A stretch of DNA of 64,000 nucleotides, from assembly GCA_965218625.1 (NCBI GenBank), contig CBDCLG010000020.1:372001-436000 (forward strand), read 5' to 3'. Below are positions 17,097 to 27,482 of the stretch, piece after piece (positions within the stretch are counted from its first letter, which is position 1; every line of letters starts with the position of its first letter). This DNA is from Bin5 sp965218625 (GTDB taxonomy: Bacteria; Chloroflexota; Anaerolineae; Caldilineales; Caldilineaceae). The position numbers were made by a program, and so were the translations under genes. The notes under the pieces are model-generated. The model made no database searches. It was not told where the DNA came from and saw nothing but the letters and a program-made list of their open reading frames with translations.

Positions 17097-17127
17097 GGCA
17101 GGGATGCGAGCGACGCGAATCCCTGCC
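17097..17127 (-). terminator. Hairpin downstream of oppF-like gene
   Basis: GGCAGGGAT and ATCCCTGCC form a 9-bp perfect inverted repeat around a 13-base centre that can pair further (GCG/CGC). It starts nine bases after the oppF-like stop. On the minus strand it is followed by ACCCTTTCC, a weak T-run, so partial termination before the binding-protein gene is plausible. Confidence 0.5.
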
Positions 17128-17135
17128 CTAATACG

Positions 17136-18218
17136 TCATGCCGTGACGGCGACCGGCTGGCCCTTTTCGTCAAGACCCTTTACTTTATCGTAGAGGAAGC
17201 AGGCGACATGGTGCCCGTCGCCCAGGTCGGTGAACTCGGGTTCATATTGGTGGCAGACATCCATCGCCTGGGGACAACGGGTGTTGAAGTTACAGCCGGT
17301 GGGCGGTTCAGCGGGGCTGGGCACATCGCCTTCGAGAATGATGCGCTGCCGTTTCTTTTCGATCTGCGGGTCGGGAATGGGCACGGCAGAAAGGAGCGCC
17401 TGCGTGTACGGGTGCATGGGGTTTTCGTACAGTTCCTCTCGACCGGCCAACTCGACGATCTTCCCCAAGTACATGACTGCGATGCGGTCGGATATGTGGC
17501 GCACGACCGAGAGATCATGGGCGATAAAAAGGTAAGTCAGGCCCAGATCGTTCTGCAGGTCCTCGAGCAAGTTGATGACCTGCGCCTGAATCGAGACGTC
17601 CAACGCCGAAATAGGCTCGTCGCAGACGATAAATGACGGGTTCACCGCCAGGGCGCGAGCCACACCGATGCGCTGCCGCTGGCCGCCGGAGAATTCGTGG
17701 GGATAGCGATTGATAAAGTATGGATTCAGGCCCACAATTTCGAGAAGCTCCTGCACCCGCTGTTGCTGTTCGCGTCGGTTGCCGCCAATTTTGTGGACTT
17801 CAAGCGGCTCCCCAACGATGCTGCCGACGGTCATGCGCGGGTTGAGTGAAGCGTAGGGGTCTTGAAAGATCATCTGCATGCGGCGGCGCATTCGGCGCAA
17901 GTCGCCGCTGTTGATCTTCGTGAGGTCCTGTCCTTCGAAGATCACCTCTCCGGCGGTCGGTTCGTAGAGTTGCAGAATGGCGCGCCCGGTCGTGGATTTG
18001 CCGCAGCCGGACTCTCCGACCAGGCCGAGGGTTTCGCCGCGCATCAGTTCAAAGGTGATGCCGTCAACGGCCTTGATGCTCCCAACCTGCCGCTGCAGAA
18101 TGATGCCGCGCGTGATCGGGAAATGCATCTTCAACTCCTGCACGCTCAACAGCACCTCATCCTGGCCTGTTTCCTGTGCAGCCGCAACGTCTCCGTTGTC
18201 AGAATTCTGAATGCTCAT
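17136..18218 (-). CDS. Oligopeptide ABC transporter ATP-binding protein OppF/DppF-like
   Basis: Cytoplasmic ATPase of a peptide-type importer. It has Walker A (LVGESGCGKSTTGRA), the family motif MIFQDPYASLNPRMTVG, the signature HEFSGGQRQRIGVARAL and Walker B (FIVCDEPISALDVS). The C-terminal oligo_HPY segment contains NTRCPQAMDVCHQYEP with cysteines typical of OppF/DppF. Its ATG overlaps the oppD-like stop (ATGA), so the two ATPases are translationally coupled. Permeases are absent from this locus. Confidence 0.93.
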   Translation of the reverse strand: MSIQNSDNGDVAAAQETGQDEVLLSVQELKMHFPITRGIILQRQVGSIKAVDGITFELMRGETLGLVGESGCGKSTTGRAILQLYEPTAGEVIFEGQDLTKINSGDLRRMRRRMQMIFQDPYASLNPRMTVGSIVGEPLEVHKIGGNRREQQQRVQELLEIVGLNPYFINRYPHEFSGGQRQRIGVARALAVNPSFIVCDEPISALDVSIQAQVINLLEDLQNDLGLTYLFIAHDLSVVRHISDRIAVMYLGKIVELAGREELYENPMHPYTQALLSAVPIPDPQIEKKRQRIILEGDVPSPAEPPTGCNFNTRCPQAMDVCHQYEPEFTDLGDGHHVACFLYDKVKGLDEKGQPVAVTA

Positions 18219-19237
18219 GCGACGGCCTCCACCTGTTCATCGGCGCTAGTATCATAGATTTCGACTTCAGACAGGTCGACCCAGCAGGCGGTCTTGCGCA
18301 CGGCATCGATCGCTGTCAAGGGCGGGTTCTCTTCGTGGCATTTGTCAACCACGAAGGGGCAGCGGGGCGCAAAGGGACAACTCTGCGGTGGGTCAAGCAG
18401 ATCGGGCGGCAGGCCTTCAATCGGAATCAGCCTCCGCTGCCTGCCAAGGTCCAGCCGAGGAATTGAACGCAGCAAGCCGAGCGTATACGGATGTCGGGGA
18501 TGGCCGTAAATTACGTCGACAGGGCCCTCTTCAACGATGAAACCGGCATACATCACCAACACACGGTCGGCCATGCCGGCGACAACGCCGAGGTCGTGCG
18601 TAATCCAGATAATGGCCATGCCCAGCTCGGTCTGCAGCCGCCGCACAAGATCGACGATCTGGGCCTGAATCGTAACGTCGAGCGCGGTCGTCGGCTCGTC
18701 GGCGATGAGCAGTTGCGGGTTGCAGCTCAGGCCCATCGCGATCATCACGCGCTGACGCATGCCGCCGGAAAACTGGTGCGGGTAGTCGTCCAGCCTGGCT
18801 GAGGCATCGGGAATGCCGACCAGTTCCAGCAGCTCGACAGCCCTTGCGCGGCTTTCCTCGCGGTTCATGTTCAGATGCAGTTCAAGCGACTCGGTTATCT
18901 GGCGGCCGATCGTCAGCACGGGATTGAGTGACGTCATCGGGTCCTGGAAGATCATCGCAATGCGGTTGCCGCGAATCTGGCGCAACTCTTCTTCTTTGAG
19001 CTGCAACAGGTCCTGGCCGTCAAAATTCACTTCCCCGTTGACGATCTTCCCGGGCGGTTCAGGGATCAGCCGGATCAGAGACATGACGCCGACACTCTTT
19101 CCGCTGCCCGATTCGCCTACGATCGCGACCGTCTCGCCCTCGGCGACCTCATAGCTGATGCCGTTGACCGCGTGGACGATTCCATCCTGGGTGAAGAACT
19201 GCGTCTGGAGATTGCTGACTTCAATCAGGTTGGCCAT
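18215..19237 (-). CDS. Oligopeptide ABC transporter ATP-binding protein OppD/DppD-like
   Basis: First ATPase of the peptide importer pair. Motifs are Walker A (IVGESGSGKSVGVMSL), MIFQDPMTSLNPVLTIG, signature QFSGGMRQRVMIAMGL and Walker B (LLIADEPTTALDVT), plus the C-terminal CPFAPRCPFVVDKC cysteine segment of the oligo_HPY domain. A strong promoter (19295..19323) lies about 55 bases upstream. It starts the oppD-oppF-binding protein order on the minus strand. Confidence 0.94.
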   Translation of the reverse strand: MANLIEVSNLQTQFFTQDGIVHAVNGISYEVAEGETVAIVGESGSGKSVGVMSLIRLIPEPPGKIVNGEVNFDGQDLLQLKEEELRQIRGNRIAMIFQDPMTSLNPVLTIGRQITESLELHLNMNREESRARAVELLELVGIPDASARLDDYPHQFSGGMRQRVMIAMGLSCNPQLLIADEPTTALDVTIQAQIVDLVRRLQTELGMAIIWITHDLGVVAGMADRVLVMYAGFIVEEGPVDVIYGHPRHPYTLGLLRSIPRLDLGRQRRLIPIEGLPPDLLDPPQSCPFAPRCPFVVDKCHEENPPLTAIDAVRKTACWVDLSEVEIYDTSADEQVEAVA

Positions 19238-19294
19238 GACTCTCTCTTTCCTATTCCGATGTCGCTGCTCTCGATTGAGCGTAGTGAATGTGCT

Positions 19295-19323
19295 ATTCTA
19301 ACAACGGCCAAGCTCTTTGTCAA
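19295..19323 (-). promoter_or_regulatory. Sigma70-type promoter for oppDF
   Basis: On the minus strand TTGACA (19323-19318), a 17-base spacer and TAGAAT (19300-19295) precede the oppD-like start at 19237 with a leader of about 50 bases. Near-consensus elements at ideal spacing. Confidence 0.65.
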
Positions 19324-19379
19324 TTCAGAAAAACGCGGGGAAAACCGTTTGGCAGAAACGGTGCCGGGGACGCGAAAAT

Positions 19380-20756
<1,377 letters not shown>

Positions 20757-20796
20757 TTTGCCTTTCTCCCAACTGCCCCATTCATTCGGCCCGGCA

Positions 20797-21810
20797 TCAG
20801 TATTCCCCAGTCCCGGCAGGCACCGAGATTCGAGGCTGATATTCGGCAACCGACGAACGGAAACCAACCGTGCCCCGCGTTCGTTTCACCCACCATACGA
20901 TCAACAGAGTGCCGACAGCCATGGCTGCAACACCGATCAGTCCGGCCTCCGGCCCGAACACACCGCCGGTCCACAGTTCGGGACCTCCCTGCTCCACCGC
21001 GATGAAGGTCGTGAGATTGGCCGTCGTTCCACTTACCGGTAAGCCGAAGACATTGCCCTGGAAGAAATTCCAGGTGATATGCAGGCCAATCGGAATCGCC
21101 AATTCGTCGGTCAGCAGATAGGGCAATCCCAGCAAGAGACCGGCCAGACAAAGATAAAACGTGCTGACCGCCGACGCGCTTGGATTGCCGGCATGGAGAA
21201 GCCCGAATACCGCCGCGGAAATCAGCAGCGCCAGCAGCATCGCCAATTTGCGGCCCAATGGATTGAAGCTGAGACCCTCGGCCAGATTCTTCATTAGATA
21301 GCCGCGCACCATCAGCTCTTCATAGATGCCCACCATCAGAAAGAGGGTCAGGGGCCAGGCGAGCGCCGTCCAGAAGGGCAGCGGCAAACGGGTATAGAAT
21401 GTACTCTTGATTGTAATCCAGCCCAGGGCCAGCTCAACAAGGAAGACCATTAACATCAACAGCCCACCCAGAACCAGACCGAAGCACAGGTCCCGCCACC
21501 AGGCAGCCGTGAACTGCAAGCCGAGATCGGAAACGGGACGGCGGTCGAAGAATCGGGCCGCAAAGAGGGTCGGCAACACCCATGCGAGCGCGCCCAGGAC
21601 CACGATAGCCAATTCGCGACCGAGGCGCCTTTGGGCGGCGGAGCCGGCATCGCTCATCGCAGATTCCTGACCGGCCCCGGGGAGAAGGCCCTGCAACGAG
21701 AACAGCGCCAGGCCAGCGGCGGCCAGCAGCAGCACGTAGAGTACCAGCCGCCAAAGCGCCCGCGGGCGCCTGTCTACAGGATTCCAGAAGAGCTGCTGCA
21801 GTTTGCTCAT
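20797..21810 (-). CDS. CPBP family intramembrane glutamic endopeptidase (copy 1)
   Basis: Integral membrane protease-like protein of the Rce1/CPBP family. The core motifs are EELMVRGYL, FGLLHAGNPSA and HITWNFFQGNVFGLPVSG, which carry the catalytic Glu-Glu and conserved His/Asn. About seven membrane segments are present. The start at 21810 (MSKLQQLFWNPVDRRPRALW) aligns with the start of the next copy; the longer frame adds unrelated arginine-rich sequence. About 337 residues. The pair is a tandem duplication. Targets unknown. Confidence 0.88.
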   Translation of the reverse strand: MSKLQQLFWNPVDRRPRALWRLVLYVLLLAAAGLALFSLQGLLPGAGQESAMSDAGSAAQRRLGRELAIVVLGALAWVLPTLFAARFFDRRPVSDLGLQFTAAWWRDLCFGLVLGGLLMLMVFLVELALGWITIKSTFYTRLPLPFWTALAWPLTLFLMVGIYEELMVRGYLMKNLAEGLSFNPLGRKLAMLLALLISAAVFGLLHAGNPSASAVSTFYLCLAGLLLGLPYLLTDELAIPIGLHITWNFFQGNVFGLPVSGTTANLTTFIAVEQGGPELWTGGVFGPEAGLIGVAAMAVGTLLIVWWVKRTRGTVGFRSSVAEYQPRISVPAGTGEY

Positions 21811-21911
21811 CCACTGATAATGGCTTGCCCGCACGCAGCATGAGCGCCGGTTCCCTGGCGCCAGGCGGCAAAGAGCGGGAAATGACGGTTCAACCGATAG
21901 AACGTCGGCCC

Positions 21912-22886
21912 TCAGTCCTCCGAAGGCGGCCGGTATTCGGCCAGTGAGAGCGAAAGACCAAGAGGGCCGCGCGTTCGTTTCACATACCAGACTACGGCCA
22001 GGGAGCCGACGATCATGGCGATAAGGCCGAGCAATCCGGCCTCGGGCCCGAATCCGCCCCCGGTCCAAAGGTCGGGGCCTCCCTGGACAGTATCTACGAT
22101 GGTCGTCCGCATCACGGTATTCCCGCTGACCGGAAACCCAAAAACGTTACCCTGAAAGAAGTTCCAGGCGACGTGAATCCCGATCGAGAGGGCCAGTTCG
22201 CCTGTCAACATAAAAGGCAAACCCAGAAATAGGCCTGCCAGAGTGATCTTGAAAGTCGTATAGGCCGTCGCACCGGGGTTGGCGGCGTGAATCAGGCCGA
22301 ACAAAATGGACGAGATTATCCAGCCCAGAAAAACGGCGTTTCTGCCGCTCAACCGTCCGAAATTGAAACCTTCGGCGATGTTTTTCAACTGATAGCCGCG
22401 GAATACGAGTTCCTCGTAGGCGCCCACGAGGATGAACAGGACCAGGAAAAGCAGGAAGCTTGCGGCAAAAGGAAGTGGCAGGACGGTAAGGAAAAGGCTT
22501 TCAACCGTGACCCACCCCATGGCCAGCTCGAAGACAAAGATGGCGCCGATCAGGAGGGCGCCGAGGAGCAGCCCGAAGAGAAGGTCGCGCAGCCAGCGGG
22601 CGTTCCAGACAATGCCGTAGTCGCTGAAACTGCGGCGGTCCAGCAGTTTGGCCGCCAGGATGGTAACGAAGACGTATACCAGGCCGGTCAGTAACTGGGC
22701 GGCCATGGCGGATAAGGGGTTGGGCCCGCTGCCATTGCTGCCTTGAATGGCTGAAACTACAGGGCGTAGGATGGCAGATACGAGTTGCAGTCCGACAAAG
22801 ATGACAGCGAAGTGCACGACCACGCGACAGAAGGCACGCAGCCGCCTGTCGGTGGGATTCCAAAAGACCTCTGCAATCTCTTGCAC
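21912..22886 (-). CDS. CPBP family intramembrane glutamic endopeptidase (copy 2)
   Basis: Upstream member of a tandem pair. Motifs EELVFRGYQLKN, FGLIHAANPGA and HVAWNFFQGNVFGFPVSG match copy 1 closely, including the unusual FFQGNVFG(L/F)PVSG tail. The start is GTG at 22886 with AAGGAG six bases upstream. The 324 residues include at least seven hydrophobic segments. The C-terminal segment VKRTRGPLGLSLSLAEYRP also resembles copy 1, so the whole gene was duplicated. Confidence 0.9.
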   Translation of the reverse strand: MQEIAEVFWNPTDRRLRAFCRVVVHFAVIFVGLQLVSAILRPVVSAIQGSNGSGPNPLSAMAAQLLTGLVYVFVTILAAKLLDRRSFSDYGIVWNARWLRDLLFGLLLGALLIGAIFVFELAMGWVTVESLFLTVLPLPFAASFLLFLVLFILVGAYEELVFRGYQLKNIAEGFNFGRLSGRNAVFLGWIISSILFGLIHAANPGATAYTTFKITLAGLFLGLPFMLTGELALSIGIHVAWNFFQGNVFGFPVSGNTVMRTTIVDTVQGGPDLWTGGGFGPEAGLLGLIAMIVGSLAVVWYVKRTRGPLGLSLSLAEYRPPSED

Positions 22887-23038
22887 GACTGACTCCTTTT
22901 TCAGTGGGGGACCCTGTGTGCATTAGTATACAGGACAACACTGCCAGACGGGACTCGACGACATCACGAACTGAAGATGAATAACAGAAAGAGCCGCTAT
23001 TTGTCCCGGCCGATACCGAATGCAAACCAAGGAAAGAC

Positions 23039-23233
23039 ATGAAAGACAAGGTTTTTGAAGAGAAAGCAGCGACACCCCTTCTCGATTTGGCCGACTGTAT
23101 AAACGAGACCTGCCCCTGGTCCGGCGGCCGCGTGCAGTCCGACTCGCTCACTTTATTCAACGGCCGCGTGGTGGGATTCTGCAATCCGGGCTGCCGCGAC
23201 CAATTTGAATGCCCGGTTCGCCATTTCGATTGA
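23039..23233 (+). CDS. Small cysteine-rich (YHS/TRASH-like) protein
   Basis: A 64-residue protein with CPWSGGRVQSDSLTLFNGRV followed by GFCNPGCRDQFECPV. The spaced cysteines (C-x2-SG ... FCNPGC) recall short metal-binding modules of the YHS/TRASH type, also found at the end of some glutathione-S-transferase-like proteins. AAGGAAAG lies just before the ATG. Cytoplasmic; probably binds one metal ion. It overlaps the long frame of the next gene but not its likely start. Function unassigned. Confidence 0.7.
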   Translation: MKDKVFEEKAATPLLDLADCINETCPWSGGRVQSDSLTLFNGRVVGFCNPGCRDQFECPVRHFD

Positions 23234-23331
23234 GCCTTGTCAAAAAGCAAATCCCGATGCCGCATTGTCCACGGCTCAATCGCTGGCGCGGGACAGTGCA
23301 ACTTCAACAGCCGGAGCAGCAGAAACGACAG

Positions 23332-23892
23332 ATGGAGAACCGTGGCAAAGAGACCACAAGAGAAGGCAGGCTGAGAGAGTCTGCGGGCAGTGAAGCGAGG
23401 CCTCGCCGGCGGCGCGGGCTTAACGAATGGCAGGACCTGATCACCGAGCAGCTTGATGACGCCGCGTCCAAAGGCGCATTCAACAACCTGCCGGGGTCAG
23501 GGCGGCCCCTGCGCCTGAACGAGCATCCCAACGAGCCGTCCGATGTGCGCATGGCCAACAAACTGCTCAAGGACAACGATCTGACGCCGGCCTGGATTGG
23601 CGACCGCAAGGCGCTTCAGAGCGAAATCGAGGCGCTCCGCACGGCAATGCTTAACGAGTGGACCCTGACATGCGCCCGCGCAAACGCGCCAGGGACCGAT
23701 GCGGAGGCGCTCGAAAGCGGCTGGAAGCGAACGCTGCATCGCTGGGAAGAGCAGATCGCCGCCCTCAACCGCCGCATTGCCGACCTCAACATCACCCTCC
23801 CCATCTGGCGCATGGAACTCCACCGGCTGCGGCTGGACGAGGAGCTTGAACGGATCGGCGCGGCACGTACCCTGGCAAAAGACAAGCGGTAG
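23332..23892 (+). CDS. DUF1992 (DnaJC28-like conserved domain) protein
   Basis: A 186-residue protein whose centre reads LITEQLDDAASKGAFNNLPG then SGRPLRLNEHPN and MANKLLKDNDLTPAWIGDRK, the hallmark of DUF1992, seen in bacterial YhdN-like and DnaJC28 proteins. The remaining part is charged and helical. The start is uncertain: ATG at 23332 is used, but an in-frame ATG at 23257 is possible, and neither has a clear ribosome-binding site. The molecular role of the domain is not known. Confidence 0.82.
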   Translation: MENRGKETTREGRLRESAGSEARPRRRRGLNEWQDLITEQLDDAASKGAFNNLPGSGRPLRLNEHPNEPSDVRMANKLLKDNDLTPAWIGDRKALQSEIEALRTAMLNEWTLTCARANAPGTDAEALESGWKRTLHRWEEQIAALNRRIADLNITLPIWRMELHRLRLDEELERIGAARTLAKDKR

Positions 23893-23913
23893 CCGGTCCT
23901 GCGCACCGTACTC

Positions 23914-25539
23914 TCAACCCCTGCGGACAAACCGCCCCGGCGTCGCACCGGTGTGCGCGCCGTCTCGCAACACCCGCTCGCCGTTGACCCACACGTCCTG
24001 TACGCCGACCGACAGTCGATGTGAATCGGTAAAGGTGGCGCGGTCGCCGATCGTTTGCGGATCGAAGAGCGCGACGTCGGCATGGAAGCCGGCCCGCAAA
24101 TGTCCCCTTTTGCGCAGGCCCAGCCGGTCGGCCACGGCGCCCGTCATCTTGCGCACCGCATCCTCCAGCGTGAGAAGCCGTTCCTCGCGCACAAATCGAC
24201 CCAGTACGCGCGGGTATGTACCGTAGGCGCGAGGATGCGTGGGGCCGAGTTCTGCGGCCCAGGCCGGGTCCACCCCGGCCGCGTCGCTTGAAATCTTGAC
24301 CCACGGCAGCGGCAGCTGCGCGCGCATGTTCTCCTCGCTGATCGAAAGGAAAATCGTACCGATACGCTGCCCTTCCGCGCGCAGCAAGTCGATGACGCAG
24401 TCCAGCCAGTCCTGCCCCCGCTGCGCCGCGATCTGCGCCAGGTTCATACCTACATAGCGCTGGTTCTCCGCCTTCTGGAAGCCCACCGGCAAGACGCCGG
24501 CCGCGCCGCCGCGTGTAGCCAGCTTTCCCTGCGCGCCCTCTCCAGCAAGCACCTCAGCGCGCAGGCGTGCGCGTGTGCCGGCGTCCTCCAGGATTTGGAA
24601 GAAATCGCCGTCTGCCGCGGTCCACGTCGGCAATAGAGATGACAGCCCGGTACCCGACGCGTCGTAGGGATACATGTCGGCGGTCACGTCCAGTCCCTGC
24701 GCGCGCGCCTCCTCGATCCGGGCGATCACGGAGGGCATCTTATGCCAGTTGGGGGTGCCCGATGCCTTCAGATGATAGATCTCCACCGGCAGATCGGCGC
24801 GGCGGCCTATCGTCAGCGCCTCCTCCAGCCCCTCGAAGAACCGTGCGGCTTCGGAGCGCAAATGCGTGATGTAGAGGCCATGATAGCGGCTCACCACTTT
24901 GCAGACCTCGACCAATTCGTCGGTATCGGTGTAGGCATCCGGCGGATAGATGAGGGCATAGGAGACGCCGAAGGCGCCGTCCTCCATCGCCTCGGCCATG
25001 GTGCGCCGCATCAACGCCAATTCATCGGCGGAGGGCCGGCCCATCTCCATGCCCTTGCCGACATGGCGAAGGGTCCCGCCGCCAAGAAAGGAGCCGATGT
25101 TGGGCGAAACACCGGCGGCCTCGACGTCGCGCAGCCAGTCGCCGAAGCCGGTCCAGCCACGCATCTTCTCGCGCCACCCGTCGCTGATCGGCATGGACAG
25201 GATGGCGTTGTCCATCGGGTCGGTGTGGCGGCCCGCGACCGGCGCCGGTGTCCAGGCCTCGCCCATGATCTCCGTCGTCACACCCTGTGTGATCTTGGAG
25301 AGACAGCGCCCGTCGATCATCAGCGACAGGATCGAATGGCTCTGAATGTCAATAAACCCGGGGCAGGCGACGAGACCGGTGGCGTCCACAACTTCGCTGC
25401 AAGTTTGGGTGTTGACGGCGCCCGGCGCGGCGACGGGCTCGATGCGGTCGCCCTGCAGGAGCAGATCGCCGTAGCGCCAGGGGTTGCCTGTGCCGTCGAC
25501 GATGCGGGCGTTGCGGATGAGGGTGAGGGACTCGGTCAT
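23914..25539 (-). CDS. N-acyl-D-amino-acid deacylase/D-aminoacylase-like amidohydrolase
   Basis: Metal-dependent amidohydrolase of the D-aminoacylase/dihydroorotase-like family, 541 residues. Visible are the N-terminal beta-sandwich (LIRNARIVDGTGNPWRYGDL), PGFIDIQSHSILSLM at the first metal site, ITQGVTTEIMGE, YITHLRSEAARFFEGLEEAL, the metal-site segment EIYHLKASG and a C-terminal GHLRAGFHADVALFDPQTI. The first metal motif reads DIQSHS instead of the common DxHxH, which may alter metal binding. It follows the beta-lactamase-like gene by nine bases, suggesting co-transcription. Substrates may be N-acyl-D-amino acids or related amides. Confidence 0.87.
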   Translation of the reverse strand: MTESLTLIRNARIVDGTGNPWRYGDLLLQGDRIEPVAAPGAVNTQTCSEVVDATGLVACPGFIDIQSHSILSLMIDGRCLSKITQGVTTEIMGEAWTPAPVAGRHTDPMDNAILSMPISDGWREKMRGWTGFGDWLRDVEAAGVSPNIGSFLGGGTLRHVGKGMEMGRPSADELALMRRTMAEAMEDGAFGVSYALIYPPDAYTDTDELVEVCKVVSRYHGLYITHLRSEAARFFEGLEEALTIGRRADLPVEIYHLKASGTPNWHKMPSVIARIEEARAQGLDVTADMYPYDASGTGLSSLLPTWTAADGDFFQILEDAGTRARLRAEVLAGEGAQGKLATRGGAAGVLPVGFQKAENQRYVGMNLAQIAAQRGQDWLDCVIDLLRAEGQRIGTIFLSISEENMRAQLPLPWVKISSDAAGVDPAWAAELGPTHPRAYGTYPRVLGRFVREERLLTLEDAVRKMTGAVADRLGLRKRGHLRAGFHADVALFDPQTIGDRATFTDSHRLSVGVQDVWVNGERVLRDGAHTGATPGRFVRRG

Positions 25540-25548
25540 GGGATGTTG

Positions 25549-26448
25549 TCAGGAATCCTGAAACGCGTCGTAGAGGAGCCGTCCAATGCATCCGAAGGCG
25601 CTGTCGACCGCGTTCGGCCTCTCTTTGCTCGCAACCGGGTCGTCTTTCACCGCTTCGTCATCCCAGCGGGAAAAGACGGTGACGGCCACGTGGGCGTTGA
25701 CGCCGGCGTAGATGATCCCGCTGTCGTTGCGGATGCCGGGCAGCGTGCCGGTCTTGTGGGCGCAGCGCGTGCCTGGTGGCAGATAGCGGGGCAGGCGATC
25801 GTTGAGCTGCTGCTTGAGCAGAATCTGCAACATGCCGTCGCAGGCGGCGCGGCTGACGATTTCGCCGCGCCAGATACGCGCCAGCAGCTCCGTCAGCGCG
25901 GCTGGCGTGCCCACGTCGTTGTCAGCGCCCAGGCTGTAACAGCGTCCCGCGCGATTGCGCGGCGCGGTCGCCAGCGCCAGCATGTCCTGAGTCGGGTCGC
26001 CGGAAGGCAGCAGGTCGTCAAAGATCTCTCGGATCGTCATCGGCACGTGAATGTCGGTCAGGCCCAGGCGGTGCATGGTACGCGTTACGCTGCCTTCTCC
26101 CAGCCGGTGCATCACCATGTCGGTGGCCGTGTTGTCGCTGATAATGATCATCAGCGTCAGCAGATCGCGCACGGTCGGCGCCAGGCCGTCCTCGAAGAAG
26201 ACGAGTATGCCGGTGGGCAGATTCTTCTCGGCCGTGGTCAGCTGCCAGCGATCGTCGAGCGCAAAACGCCCTTCTTCGATCTGCCGGAAGGCCTCCACGA
26301 GCACAGGGATCTTGAGCACGCTGCACATCGGAAAGACGCGCCCGGCGTCGATCTCGATCCTCTGATCGGACTCCAGATGACGCGCGCTGAAGGCCATCTC
26401 CGCGCCGCAGTCGTCGATGATGCCGCGAATCTCGTTTTCAAGAGTCAT
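25549..26448 (-). CDS. Class A beta-lactamase-like serine hydrolase
   Basis: A 299-residue penicillin-recognising hydrolase. It has the SxxK motif (S43-V-L-K46), SDN (104-106) and KTG (AHKTGTLPGIRNDSG). The omega-loop ExxLN motif carrying the deacylating glutamate of true class A enzymes is not evident: the region after SDN reads REIFDDLLPSGDP. There is no signal peptide, so it is probably cytoplasmic. With a D-aminoacylase-like gene next to it, a peptidase or amidase role seems likelier than resistance. AAGGAA lies upstream of the ATG. Confidence 0.82.
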   Translation of the reverse strand: MTLENEIRGIIDDCGAEMAFSARHLESDQRIEIDAGRVFPMCSVLKIPVLVEAFRQIEEGRFALDDRWQLTTAEKNLPTGILVFFEDGLAPTVRDLLTLMIIISDNTATDMVMHRLGEGSVTRTMHRLGLTDIHVPMTIREIFDDLLPSGDPTQDMLALATAPRNRAGRCYSLGADNDVGTPAALTELLARIWRGEIVSRAACDGMLQILLKQQLNDRLPRYLPPGTRCAHKTGTLPGIRNDSGIIYAGVNAHVAVTVFSRWDDEAVKDDPVASKERPNAVDSAFGCIGRLLYDAFQDS

Positions 26449-26489
26449 ACGTTGATTTCCTTGGCGGGCCGGACCGCTTTCGACAGCCT

Positions 26490-27407
<918 letters not shown>

Positions 27408-27482
27408 TGGGTTTTGTCTCCTTATGGGTGTCGAGGGACTCCCTTACGGAATCATAAAAAGTGTCGCAGAATTTGTCGGCAT

